From: Aphrophora alni
Lineage: Eukaryota; Arthropoda; Insecta; Hemiptera; Aphrophoridae
DNA length: 64,000 nt
Assembly (NCBI GenBank): GCA_963513935.1
Contig: OY740768.1
Coordinates: 73,198,877 to 73,262,876 of the forward strand
Direction: 5' to 3'
Shown here in pieces: positions 47,791-60,674 of the stretch (position 1 is its first letter; each line of letters starts with the position of its first letter). The notes under the pieces are model-generated. The model saw only the letters and a list, made by a program, of their open reading frames with translations, had not been told where the DNA came from and searched no databases. The position numbers and the translations under genes were made by a program.

Positions 47791-48263
47791 GTGTCAAAAA
47801 CAATGTACAAAACCTATATTGTTAAGCAATTTTTTTTATTGAGAATAGTTAGTGTCTTCAATGTTCTGATTAACAAATTAGAACAATTTCGTCTTGTCTT
47901 AAATGTTTAAGCAAATTGGACTTCAGGCCTATTAAAATAGGCAACTCTCAACATGTAAGAAAATTTCACAAGTCTTTGATCATTTCAAGCAATTTATTTT
48001 GAATCTATTGCATACAAACAATAGTAAAAATCTATAGTACATCGGGCTCGGATTTTGCTATGAAAAATTATGAAATCGTTAACTATTTACCTCATATTCA
48101 AAAAATCAGATTATATTTTATTTTGGAAGACACTTTTCAAGTCCCAAAATACATTAGTTTAGTTGAAAATAAGAAATATAAAAGTAAAAAATCAGCTCAA
48201 GTTACAAATGCCTACGTTTATATTTATGACTACGTTTTTATCAAGTTAGTGAATGTGTAATCG
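47791..48263 (+). other. FBXO11 intron 2 stretch, no gene seen
   Basis: Possibly the decayed rest of copy D. A short open frame at 48060-48260 has no domain. Confidence 0.4.
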
Positions 48264-48404
48264 CTTGTTTTATTAGGTCTGTCTAGATGACTATATATAA
48301 TGCATATGCATTACAGCTTAATATTATGACGTTGTATGATTGAATAATCATGAGAAATAGGTTTGAGCAAGGTATTATCACCTAGCCAGACCTAATAAAA
48401 CAAA
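48264..48404. mobile_element. Short MITE, about 140 bp
   Basis: Ends TTGTTTTATTAGGTCTG and CAGACCTAATAAAACAA are inverted copies; pairing continues with differences (TCTAGATGA versus TCACCTAGC). The end GGTCTG.CTAGGTGA recalls the GACAGGTTTGGCCAGGTGG family. Confidence 0.7.
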
Positions 48405-49536
48405 TACTTTTTTATCATGACAAATATATGTTTTAATAATAAACATCGAGTGATGACACATTCACCAACGTGATGAACGTAGTCATAAATATTAATTTAG
48501 GCAATCGTAACCAGAGCTGGATTTGCATCCGTAGTAAACTAACCAAGCCTGGATTTAACCTAACATCTAGATTCCCTTGTTTTCAGTATGTTATTTGACA
48601 GTAAAGAAATGTATTTTGTGGCTTGAAAAGTGTCTTCCTACATAAAATATGATCTGATTATTTTAATATAAGGGAAATATCAGATAATACTCAATTATCT
48701 CACCATGATGCACAACTGATAACTATGAGAATTTCAAACTGTAAAAATAGTCAATGTGTAACTAAACTTACAAGAAAATTTACATTGACTAATCTATACC
48801 ACTTTTCAACAATGTTACAATCAAAAAATCTATTACGCGACTGTACAATGTAAGTTTGAAGTTTTTTATAGATTTTTTTTGTATTATTTCGATCTTTGTT
48901 TTCCTTTGGTCAGAACTATACTTTTTGGTGACGCCAGGCTGCATTGGTTTAATAATGACTTAAACCATGAAAGAGAGACAGAGTGTCTTCCGGTCACGGA
49001 ACTCCCCGAATTTATACTAGGGTCACATAAGTTTGTAAAAATCCCCGATTTTCGTTTTAAGGTCTAGCACGTTCAATTTTATTTTGGAAAACGGGTCATG
49101 GAACTGAATGGACCCGTTCCATATCTTTATATTTCTAAAGACTTCTACCGTCTCCGCAACTTCAGCACAGTTATTGGTCTGATTGATGATTCTTATTGAA
49201 CTGTTCACTCTCCACTGTGAATCTATGGTCTATCTTGTTCTTTAAATTAACTGGTCTCGTATTTAGTTGCATAGTCGTTATTTTTTATAACTGACAATAA
49301 TGTAGGTACAGTATTATGTTATGGGGATATAATGCGCAGGACCACTATTTTGTAATTTAAACAAGATCAATTGATCTGCATATTTAAGAAAATCCGATCT
49401 AGTCCATGGTCTATTCTAGAAGAGTTGATTGCCATATTGCTACGTTTCATAAGATGGCAGCCATTGCTGTGTAATTAAGTTAGCTATTATTAGTTTATAT
49501 TCATTGTTGAACAGCTTTAGAACTACATATATTTCA
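48405..49536 (+). other. FBXO11 intron 2 stretch, no gene seen
   Basis: No exon or element recognised; short open frames look random. Confidence 0.45.
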
Positions 49537-49634
49537 TTTTATACATACTTTTGTGTCAGTCAAATGTAGTCCTTGTTTAAAAAGGAAACAACAAACAAGG
49601 ACTACATTTGACTGACACAAAAGTATGTATAAAA
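49537..49634. repeat. Perfect 42-bp hairpin
   Basis: Arms 49537-49578 and 49593-49634 are exact inverted copies (core CAGTCAAATGTAGTCCTTG) around a 14-base loop. The RNA of either strand would form a perfect long stem. Confidence 0.9.
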
Positions 49635-49857
49635 TATTATTAGTTAGTTCAATGGAAGTGAGAATTGTAATTGTAATTGTATTTAAAACTTTTCCCAGTT
49701 TTTAGTTACAGTGTATCGAATATGTTTATAGTATTTTTGGTTGTATATAGTTCATAATTACAATCCTTAACTAATATATTGCTTTTTGCGAAAATTTATA
49801 CAAATAGGTTACATAGGTAGGAACGTAGGTTTAGAATTTTCGTAACATTTTTGTTAA

Positions 49858-51438
49858 CCCTTGAACTGGCGCATATGAAAGGTTTTGTTTTCTTAAACAA
49901 TTCATAAAAAGTAATAATGTAATGCAAAACCTTACTTGTAGGATATCATTTTTCTCAGAAAGATGCGTAGAATTTATCTATGTAAAAAAAAAAAAATTGA
50001 AACGGTTTTAGAAGCGAAAACGGAAGCCTGTGTTGGTTTCTTTAGAGACGCGGTTAAATGTGTTAAAAAGACTTGCCAGAGGGGAATCTGTAAAAAAGCT
50101 TTGTGACAAGTTTAACGGGAACCTCGGATTAACCGGCCAAACGGGCAACCGGCCCGGGTGTCATTTTCGACTAGACCAGTTAAGAGGGGTTCTACTGTAT
50201 TATGGAAAACACAACTGCTATATTTTATATCATTATACTTAGAAAAGTGCATAGGATTTAGCTGCGTAATGAATAAAAATGTTGGATGTAAAAAATTTGG
50301 AGTCATGTCAAATAACAAAAAATCGGAAAGTAACAGAGGCAAGAATTGCACAGAAAAAGCTATATATACCATACAATAAAATATTATAATTTTTTTCAAG
50401 TAGTACTAGAGATTTGTAATATATTTGTGGATAAAAGTTGCTAAAAAGAAAAAATCAATTTATAAAATTTTCATTAGTTAGTATCTCAGAAATCAAAAAT
50501 TCTTACAAAAACCAAAGGCAAAATGCCAAATGATTTATTTACATATATCGGCATTTTTTCAAAGAATTTATAGATATGCCTATATAAATTTATATACATT
50601 TTGGTAAAAACATAATCAATTTATAAAATTTTCATTAGACAAAATTATTTTTATATATAAACAAATGGAAATTTGCTAAAAGGGTTAGACCAGATATAAC
50701 ATAACCTATCTCTAGACAGCCTCAGTATTAGATGTCTGACAATAACATTCACTCAAAACAATAAATTCTACTAACAATAATACAGATATTATAATTTGTA
50801 TACACAAATTATAATTAATAAATAAACATACCTAGCCATGCACTACGCCTATCACAATGTCATTTTAGTACACAAACAGGCCTGAGTAAACCGGTAACTT
50901 GCAAGTCAGAAATAATGACCTAAAATATCTCCGAGACGTAATGAGTGGTACCAACTAAAAGATCTAAATTTCATCTTCCAAATAGTGTAAAGATCGGTTA
51001 CAAAATATGAATGTAAGTAATCGATTTATCCTATATTTAGTAAACTGCACCGAAAGAAAAATGAGTCTGGTTCGGTTTGGTTATTACTTCGTAGAATAGA
51101 TATTTCTCGCGAACTATAACAGATAGAAAGATTTGGAAAGCACAGATCGAAAGAGAAAGAAGTGATCTACAGAACAGTGTTATGGCGTCATTTCTGTTTA
51201 AACCGCACAGTTCAAATCTTTATTACGCATAAAAATATGCAAACTTTAGCAATTTTTGAAATATTATTTATATCTTTTTTTTTTTTTGCATCTATGGGAA
51301 CATTAGCTTTCCAACTTATTTTATTTATTGCGATAGAACGATTGTAAGTGGGCGAAATTTTGGATTGCGAAAAATGTGTTGGATAGGCTACTTGTCCGGG
51401 AAGTCTGGGTAGGTTTGTGGTCTATACCAGTTAAAGAG
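49858..51438. mobile_element. TTAA-flanked element, copy C
   Basis: Flanked by TTAA (49854-49857 and 51439-51442). The ends CCCTTGAACTGG and, at the right, CCAGTTAAAGAG are decayed inverted copies. The left part matches copy A's left part (TAGGATATCATTTTTCTCAG, GAAACGGTTTT) and the right part matches A's right part (ATTTATTGCGAT, GTGGGCGAAA). A Tigger fragment is inserted near 50008-50200. Confidence 0.8.
50008..50200 (+). mobile_element. Tigger fragment inserted in copy C
   Basis: The plus strand reads LVSLETRLNVLKRLARGESV and KKLCDKFN (50033-50117), the N-terminal helix-turn-helix of a Tigger transposase, then CCGGTTAATCC-type sequence and the right end GAGGGGTTCTACTG with TA. The left TIR is missing. 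The helix-turn-helix matches the start found at 46.33 kb, so both belong to one family. Confidence 0.75.
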
Positions 51439-51442
51439 TTAA

Positions 51443-52400
51443 GCCTACAGATCTCTTGTTTTATTCTTTTGGTTTTGTTCTTTTGGTTTAAGTTATGTTG
51501 ATTTTGTGATGAGGTTTATCCTTAAAATAATGACGAATTTTTAAGCAATAAATTAATACTTTACTTTATCAAAAATGGCTGGTAGATGTCATTTCCAGCC
51601 AGTATAGCTTGAAGAAACAGACCGGGAAATGTGGTTACGCAGGGAAGAAACAACTCCTCTGAGTTTTGTGCACTTTGTAATTTTTTTTTTTTTTTTTTTA
51701 TATTTCACATTCAGGCATTAATTCAATTAAAAGCTATGAAAAAGGTCATATACATTAAGTAATTAAAAAAATAATTAAAACCTTTCAACTTACGCTGCTA
51801 CATGAAAGTTAATGGACCCGAATCTTCTGCTTCAACTTCTACTGATGTTGCTAGCTAGTACCTAGTTCTGTAGCTAGTTTTGACTTAATGAATATAGTCA
51901 TTTAGTATTAACGTTGATATTCCTAACCTACATAGCTGAATTTTGTACGTTTATAAATCTCATTTTCTACTAAAATAATGCATTTTGTAACATGAAACGT
52001 TTCTTCCAACAAACAATATGATCTGATCCTTTGATTACAAGGTAGGCCTAAATACTTTACGTTTTCATAATTATTTATAGAAAATTCCGATGACTAAGTA
52101 CAACCAGTATTTACCTAATTTGTATTAAGTTAATACTAGTGGAACAAACATGTTTAATTACATTAATTATTATACAAATAATTGTTATAAGGTTGAGATA
52201 GTTTACAACATTACATTTAAAGTAATGTAACTAATTTTTGTCTTTAATAAGGTCCCTGATTTTTCCCAAATAGTTCCCAAAAGTCACCAAAAAGTCTTCG
52301 AATTTGATTTTAAGAATCTGGTAAGACGCTTTGAGAGAGAATTGTTGAGCTGAATGAATAATTTCGGAAGAAAAATTAAAAATAAAGAAATCTTATAAAT
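51443..52400 (+). other. FBXO11 intron 2 stretch, no gene seen
   Basis: A T run at 51679-51699; otherwise nothing recognised. Confidence 0.45.
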
Positions 52401-53545
52401 GTCAAAAGAATCAAAGCTAAGGAAAGTTGTTGTCAAAATAAAATTTTATCTTCTGATAATGTTTCAAGGACCATTTGGAATTTAGGTAATAATGAAGTTG
52501 GTACAATCAGTGCTGGTAGAGGTTGTGTTGGCAAGGTGATATTAAACAATAGGATTCACACACTTCCTGCTGTAATTAGTAATTTATTTAATGACTACTA
52601 TATTAATATTGTTGATCAGGAACTTTCTCGTGAAATGCCACAAACCAGTATAAATATCATGGATACACCCACTAAAAAATCAATAAAATTTAAATGTGAT
52701 CCTGCCAGTGAGAAGGAGCTGGAAAGGATTATTCTGTCGTTTGAAAATAAAAATTCTACTGGATATGATGGTGTTCCAATCAAGGTTATAAAACACGCCA
52801 GAAGCACTTTAATTAAACCTCTTATACATTTAATAAACTCGTCGTTCTTATCAAGCATATTTTCAGAAAAAATTTAAAATTGCAAAGATCAAACCACTTC
52901 ATAGGAAAGGATGCACTTCAGACATCCCTAATTTTAGACCTATAGTCCTGTTGCCAGTTATTTCCAAAATGTTTGAAAAAGCCATGTGTGCTCGTTTAGT
53001 GAAACACTTTGAGGGAAACAATATGTTCGATAAAGAACAACACTGTTTCTGAGCAGGCCATTCAGTCGTTACAGCAGCTACTAACTACATAGATTAGATT
53101 ATCAAATCAATAGAACAGGGGAAGAAAGTAGTGGAGATCTGTATGGACTTGAGCAAAGCATTTGATAGCATATAACATTCTAAATTGATTTACAAACTTT
53201 CTACAATGGGAATACAAGGATCTGCACTAATGTGGCATCAATCAAACTTTAAAAAATAGAAAGGAATTTGATGAGCTCTGTAATATAAATGACTTTAATC
53301 GACTGATTTACACTCATATATAGTGAATAACATGGCTTTATGGTTGTATCCAAGCCTGCCGGTTGGCATTAAGATTTTTATAAAATTCCACTCGATCAAA
53401 ATTAAGGGTAATTAAAGATGGAGTTCCTCAAGGTTCCATTTTAGAACCTTTGCTGTTCATTTGTTATATTGGAGGACTTCCTGGAATAATTTCTCATAAC
53501 AGGCTAATCAGCATGAGCCTCTACACGGAATTTAGATAAATTTAA
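52400..53545 (+). pseudogene. LINE reverse transcriptase fragment (jockey/CR1-like)
   Basis: Plus strand in order: SDNVSRTIWNLGNNE (52.45 kb), LPAVISNLFNDYYINI (52.56 kb), FENKNSTGYDGVPIKVI (52.74-52.79 kb), AKIKPLHRKG then NFRPIVLLPVISKMFEKAM (52.88-52.99 kb), VVEICMDLSKAFDSI (53.13-53.17 kb; RT block with catalytic Asp) and DGVPQGSILEPLLF (53.41-53.46 kb). The FADD block is lost (LYTEF at the corresponding place). A stop at 52875 and others break it, and an insertion of about 130 bp separates the blocks near 53.25-53.39 kb. It is on the FBXO11 strand. Confidence 0.85.
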
Positions 53546-54926
53546 GAATATATACTAATGTAGAATATTAAACACTAATTTGACACACAAACACTTGCAT
53601 TATAATTGAAGTACTTTTGAATGGTCTGTAATAGGTTAGGTTTAAATAAAAATGATACATATCTTTGCGTCGAACCTACTCTATTGTTATAGCAGAATCT
53701 AGGAAGTTAAGGTTCTGTTCTCAAGGCTCTAACTGTTTTAAATATTTTTGTATTTAATCCCAAACGCATGTTTTTAATTTTCGAATGATAATATTGCTTG
53801 GATTACTTTTTAAGATGTCGTTGAAAACTTTTAATAATTAAATTGAATTACTATATAGAATTTAAAAAAATTAATGATATATTATTGTTGTTTTCTTTAC
53901 ATGAAAAAAAAATTTCAAAGAAAGGGTCCTTAAATTTTAACAATGTTATAATTTTGAAGCTGAAATAACTCAGGTTATTTCCTCCATGTTCCGATTTATT
54001 AATGTTACGATTTTGAAAATTAAGTAGATGCTAAAGTTAATTGTTATATGATATTAAACTTTCTTTAGACACAAACAAAATAAAACAAGTCGGAGGGAAG
54101 AGGAGGGTGATCAAAGTGTTATCCAGAAAAATTCAATATTCTCTTGATCTCGTTAGTGAGAACAGGTTCATTTTTAGAGTATCGAGTTTTTTTGTTTATG
54201 AAATTACATTGTAATTATTTATGTCTTAAAGACAAAGTTTATTCATACATTTTCAATGTGTTCCACCTTTTGAATGAATTACAATGTCTAAAATTGTTTT
54301 GTAATAAGCTCAGGCTGTTGTATCTAAGGTAGTAAACCCTGCTTCCTAAACACTGATGTATTATAGCCTTCTACAGGAATATGTCTAAGATGTAATAGAA
54401 TGAATTAAGAGAAACAAGTATGTTGCATTTGAAAGCATCTGATTTTTCACAAATGACTAGACATAAAGGTATGCTAATTACTGAAAATTGAAAAGGGATC
54501 CAAAAATGTCTTTTGAGAATGACGGTTGATATGATAGCTATATTCCAAAAAAAAGCTGAATACATGAGTTTCCTGTAACTTCTTGAAATTCCCAAACCAA
54601 ATATTTCTCAATACATGAATCATAATATTATTTTACGAAAAATCAATTTGTTTTGCATTAAAAACACCTTTATATGAAATGTATTATTTAATCTGTGGAT
54701 TTATAACCTTTAACTTGGAGTGGACGTGTATTTCTATATTGATTAATAAAATATTGGAAATAAAACCTAACATTTTAGTATACACTACATATTGTCAAAT
54801 AAACTATAATTATATTTCGTTAAATAATTAAAGATTATTCAATTAATAGTAAAATCAATGTTTACATATTACAATATTATTTTCAGCATCAGTTCTTGTA
54901 TGATAAACTATTTTAATTTGTTTTAG
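53546..54926 (+). other. FBXO11 intron 2, last part, no gene seen
   Basis: AT-rich; nothing recognised. Confidence 0.5.
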
Positions 54927-55077
54927 GTTGTAGTACACCAGCAGCTCATTACCTCCAATATGAATTGCCTGATGAAGTTTTACTCACTATATTTAGTTAT
55001 TTATTAGAGCAAGATTTATGTCGAGTTAGCCAAGTCTGTAAGCGATTTCACAGTATTGCTAACGATAATGAATTGTG
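54927..55077 (+). CDS. FBXO11: FBXO11 exon 3 (F-box)
   Basis: 151 bp between acceptor TTTTAG and donor TG|GTAAGT. It completes the Ser codon from exon 2 and leaves two bases of the next codon. It encodes [34 protein letters not shown] and NDNELW: a complete F-box (residues about 136-173), the helix bundle that binds SKP1. The phrase [20 protein letters not shown] is close to FBXO11 of animals and not to other F-box proteins. The final codon is the W of ELW, split by the intron. Confidence 0.95.
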
Positions 55078-56809
55078 GTAAGTATTTGCACTTTGGATAA
55101 TAAATAGATTAATAAATCATAAACAATGTTAATTTTTACAGGTGGCATATGCTTTTGTATTATTCTTAAACTTATAAATGATTATGGAAAATGTTTAATT
55201 AAAATGTTATGAAATGTCTTTGGTCATTTGTATGTTATGACTGTTTTGTGTCATATATTAAATAATAATATATTTTAATAAAGAAATATATACGAAGTAT
55301 AAGTGAAGCTCGAGTTTCGAATAATGACCCTAAAATTTGTGTACTCTTAATTATTTGAACCCGGCTAGATTTCTGAGCTTAACATGACTTTTCAAGCTCG
55401 GCATGATTTTACAAGTCTGGCTTCATTTTACGAACTCAATATGGTTTTTCGAGTAGGATTTGTTTTTACGAGTCAAAGGTTTTCTGAACAAGGCCCAGGC
55501 TGGTGTTATAATACTGCAACGAAAGCTCAATATAACATGAACTGATGAATTGAGAAAAACCGTCATAATTGATTTAGGATGTGAAATGGAAGGATATTAT
55601 ATTTATTTAATTTATCTTTTCTCACAATTCTCTTGAGATAAAAAAAAGTTTTTATTAATGTGTGTAGACTAGAAGAAAGGGAGTAAGCTGTCTTAATGGT
55701 GACCCCCCCCCCTCCCAATTCATCTGCTTCAAATGTGATGGCTAATGTTATCATGCATCACTGAAGATATACAGAAACCAAAATGTTCTTGTTTGAATAG
55801 TTTTATTTAGACAACAGTGAAATAAATAAAACAATCTGATTTAAAAATTATATCTCAAAAAATAATTTTATTTATTTGCATTATGTTAAATTTCAAGAAA
55901 ATTGAGCATTTTTATAATTCATGTCATTTATTCAGTAATACATGACATTAATATTGTCAATGAAAGTCAAGACAAAGTAAGACAATTTTTTAAATAATCT
56001 GTCAATAAAAGGATCTTTAATATTCAACATTATTATAGAGTATTAAATAATTAAACCTTAAACTATTGGTAGCAAATACGCTATGGGGAAAAAAACAAGG
56101 CAGGAAGCGAATAACTCAGGTAAAGCAGTAATCATGGGGGAGAGGTGAGGAGAAATAATAATTATAGACATTATCGATTCTACACGAGGAATAAGAACAC
56201 AGCTCTACTTAGCAGAATATTTACTTTAAAAAATAATATTGTTATTTTGTTTATAAATGTTTTGTTTTTAATTAAAGATTTTTATATTAATTTCATTATA
56301 AATCATATGGAATCTGTGAGTCATGATTTATCTGTTGAGTTATTTTTCACACAAAAATATTTTAATTTACATTTTTACAATTTACAAAATATAATACATA
56401 ACTGCAAATAATTAAAAATATTGTAAAAGAGTAATATGATCAATTTAGATTATTCGGAAGTTTGCTATATAATGAACTAAACCATCCTGAAGTACTGAAC
56501 ATAACTCAGTTTTAAAGACATGCTACTAACCGTGAACCGAGTAGTTTTGTTATAAAAAAGTGTCTATTGTCTCATTTTAGCATAGACAAAACATTGATTT
56601 CATGAAGAAAAAAAATATGCTCTCTAATCCCTATTTGAATATCACACCAATTGTATAATTTGATAATAAACATCTTTCAAAAAACATGAAGTCAGATGTC
56701 TTTTTGTGTACGAGAAGAAAGAGAGAGAACTAGAATGGTTAGAAACAAAGAATCAACAGTACAGTGTATTTAGCTTAATACTAACACAGATAATATATGG
56801 AACTACATC
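55078..56809 (+). other. FBXO11 intron 3, first part, no gene seen
   Basis: AT-rich. A stretch at 55370-55470 repeats ACGA(G/A)TC- and TTTTACAAGTC-like phrases loosely. A C9 run lies at 55703-55711. No exon found. Confidence 0.45.
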
Positions 56810-56813
56810 TTAA

Positions 56814-57623
56814 CCCTTTGCGATCGGAAGGCCAGTAGGAGTGGCCACAACGCAGTCAGCAGCCACTTGGAATTCTTTCCGCATAAATTGGTTCCGGCGG
56901 TCGGATGGCCAGCTGTACTGGCCACGCTCCACTCTGCGTCAACTCGGCATTCATAAAGTCGGCTTTCTCCCGGCAGCTCGGAATTGTTTTCACTGAAAAC
57001 CTGCAATGTTAGCATAGGGGATTTAAATTGTAATAAATCAATAATTGTAATTTTATACTACTGTTTTATTGAATCTTGAAAACAAATAAGATAAAATGTA
57101 CATCTATTTGTCACTCATACAAACGATAAGTCAGTATTGTGTTTTAATCTTCTGTTATTTTTTCACTGAGGTGTATTTTTCCAAACATTCACCCATAAGA
57201 AGTCCAGAATTGTTTGAACTAGTTTTACAAAACCCTTTCTTCTTTTTCTTTCTTTTCCTTGTCTCCTATCGCTACACACAGCTCAGTAGCCTACTTTGTT
57301 TTACCTTTGATTACCACAATTTTTACGATATAATGTTGCAAACCTGCTGATCATTTAGTTCAATAATTCCTCACAAGTTTGCAGCACTCTACAGACATCA
57401 TACCATAGTTTGACTATTACAAACAATAACATACATTGTTGGCCAATCCTGCTGGACGCCCGAGCGTTCGTTGGATTTCATGTTGGCCAGCACCGCTGGC
57501 CTTCCGATCGCAAAAGACAACCGCTGTGGAAAAAATCCGACTAGGCATGCGAATGGCGGCGGCCAGTAGAGCTAGCCGCGCGATTGCTGAGGGATGGCAA
57601 ATATCTATTCCGGTCGCAAAGGG
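56814..57623. mobile_element. TTAA-flanked element E, CpG-rich ends
   Basis: 810 bp flanked by TTAA (56810-56813 and 57624-57627). Ends CCCTTTGCGATCGG and, inverted, CCCTTTGCGACCGG. Additional inverted copies of GGCCAGC and CTTCCGATCGCAAA lie inside. The outer 190 bp on each side are CpG-rich, the centre AT-rich. It has piggyBac-type structure but ends differ from copies A-D and from the piggyBac at 24 kb. Confidence 0.85.
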
Positions 57624-58041
57624 TTAATAATACGGTGGTGGGGAACTAATTAACCTTAAACAAGTTTATTGTATTTCCATTGTAATGACTTGAAATTCGA
57701 ATTTAAAATAAATTTATTCACGGTACCATATCCTAAATCACCATACCCTGAATACACCCTTTTAAAAATAAATCGCTAAATAATTTGAAAAATATATATC
57801 AAAATTACCATAAACTACAAAATTCATTACATTCAAAATTGTAAATACCATCCTCATCAAAATAAATAGGTATCAAAAACAGCAATATAAAAGATACTTT
57901 TGGTGTATATAAAAGATATGAAAAACAAAAGTGCAGTAATAATTGATATCCTGGTTTATACAGGAACAGGGTACAACAATAATGAAAATCATTCTTAGAT
58001 CAGACTCCATTTTTGTTAGTGCTGCACAAAATTCAATTTAA

Positions 58042-60544
58042 CCCTCCAACTGGTGATCGACCCCTTTTTGCCTTAAAAGTGGTCGCTTCGTTAGTCACGG
58101 CTCTATTCACCAACTAAAAAACACGTATTTTGCCATTCAACGTTACGCCCACTTAAAATTGTCCCATCGCAATAAATAAAATACCGTTGGAAAGCTAATG
58201 TTCCGTAGATGCATATCATGCAAAAAAAATACCACAAAACGATATTAATAATATTCCAAAAATTGGCGAAGTTCGCATAGTTTTCATGCGAAACGTCAAA
58301 GTTTTACGTCAACAAGTTTTAAACAAAACATTCTTCCTGTTTGCCTATTTTTCTTATTTCCAAATTACTGTCAGTCAAATATAACCTAACACTGCTTGAT
58401 AGATCGCGTCTTTCTCTTCAAAACTGTCTTTTTCAAATGTTTCCAACTAGTATAGTTTTTATTATATAAAAATTAAACCAAATCAAGAATTTTAACGCTA
58501 TTTTACACGCTAAAAATTACATTTTTTACAATTCAACTTTTATCCTAGTAGATATTATATTATCGAAATGTATTTTATACCAATGAAAAGGTTATCTTTC
58601 AATCTTTCATAACCAAGTTTAGAAAATTTTATGTACCGTGTAGTAAAGATATAAGACAAGACTGAAGTTTACCTTGTTAGCGCTAGATTGCGACAGTTTC
58701 TCGCGGCGAGTTTTATATAGAAAATATCACCTATATGTTCATATATTTTTTCGAAATGGTAAAACTTGTCTAAATGTTACAAGTTGACAATATTATATAG
58801 TATTTTTCTTCCTCTTTCGAACTATGAAGACGAAATCATCCTAAGTTATATAGTTTACGATTTATATCCATTCTAGGAAATGATCCTCTGAACTTTCAGA
58901 CCGGTTTGCGATATTCAATGTCTAGACAGTCTTGAAGAATCCGATCTTTATTTTTATACAATCTTGTCGTTTTTGATATAACTGTAAAGAGGAGGTTTCA
59001 ATATTTAACCTTGTATTTGAAACACATCTGTACAAGGAAAAATACAAAGGCTGTGGTACTTTATAAAACGTAGAATAACCTCAAATTTGTTACTTCGATC
59101 TCGCAAGATTTTTGCCGATGTGGAAATTTCAAAGTGCAATTGCTTTGTGTTTTTATAGTGAATATAAGTTTCATGAAGTGATTTTTTTATTATAATTTGT
59201 TTATACAACTTAAAATAAATGTGTCAATGTTTGTAGAGTGTAGTTATGAGTGATAATTTATATTTTCGGCCTAGTCTAGCCAAATCTAATACTAGTCAGG
59301 CCTAGTTCTAGATTTGCTATTGGAACTTTTAGTTTCAAGAAACCATTTATTTATTATAATATGTATATACATAATATATAAATGTATATACAACTTATAA
59401 TAAATGTGTCAATGTTTGTAGAGTGTATTTATTAGTGATATTTCATATTTTTGGTTTTTTTTTTCACAGCCCTAACCTCAACATCTAGGCTATTGTGAAG
59501 GTAGATTTTTATCATAAATGACCCATGTCTAATAAAAATTTTCAAAATTGATTTTTCTTTTTAGCAACTTTTATCCACAAATATATTACAAATCTGTATC
59601 AATATTTAAAAAAAATCATAAAAAATTTGTAATATGGTTTATATACCTATTTCTGTGGAATTTTGCCTCGGTTACAGGGTAAATTTGTTGATTCCATCCG
59701 TAATAACTCTAAAATGATTCCATATAATTTTTTTTGCATTGCACACATAAAATCTATGTATATTTGTGGGAACATAGGTAATAAAAACTTTGGTTTAGAA
59801 TAAAAATTATATTTTTGGTTACTGTTTGAATATAGTTAGTCAATATTCACATTTTACGTAAAAATGTACCTAGTCTAATGAAAATTTTCAAAATTTATTT
59901 TTCTTTTTAGCAACTTTTATCCACAAATATATTACAAATCTGTATCAATATTTTAAAAAAATCATAAAAAATTTTTAATATGGTTTATGTACCGATTTCT
60001 GTGAAATTTTACTCTCCGTTACTCTCGATTTTTTGGTATTTGACCAAAAACCTCCAAATGTGATGCATGTAACATTTTTTTGCACTACACAACTAAATTC
60101 TATGCTTCTTTCTGGACATAATGATATATAGAAGTTCTGTATAAAATATATTTTACTATTTTTAATGTTTTTTGGAAAAAATAAAGAGAAAATTCAGTTT
60201 TTTCGTAAAATTTTTTTTAATTTTTAAAATATAAATTTTTTTTCCTAAATATATTCAAAAATATTACACAAAACTTTTGTATATCTTAGAAAAAGGTAGA
60301 AAGCTATTGATTTTGGGTGATACAGGTATTTCTGAAAATGAGTTAATATCATTTTTGACATCTAACATACTTACTCCAAAACCGTTTCAAAAAAAATTTT
60401 TTTTATTACATAGATGAATTCTATGCATCTTTCTGAGAAAAATGATATCTTATAAGTTAGGTTTTGTATACAAATAATATATTTTATTAATTTTTAAACG
60501 AACGAAGAATTTTTAAGACCCATTAACATGCACCAGCTGGAGGG
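58042..60544. mobile_element. TTAA-flanked non-autonomous element, copy B
   Basis: 2503 bp with ends CCCTCCAACTGGTG and CACCAGCTGGAGGG, TTAA at 58038-58041 and 60545-60548. It is the longest copy of the family and is inverted relative to copies A and C. No transposase ORF. It contains an internal duplication (see the repeat entry). Confidence 0.85.
59540..60030. repeat. Duplicated block inside copy B
   Basis: Segments 59540-59680 and 59878-60020 share GCAACTTTTATCCACAAATA and the following bases almost without change. A second short duplication (ATGTGTCAATGTTTGTAGAG) lies at 59219 and 59404. Confidence 0.85.
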
Positions 60545-60674
60545 TTAAAGATAAACAACAGGAAAATAATAACCAATATATTAAGAATTTGATATTTAAC
60601 TGTTTTGAGACAAATTGGTGAGTCAAAAGTAAATTGAATACCTTTAAAATATTGTGAAATCTACATTATAAGTA

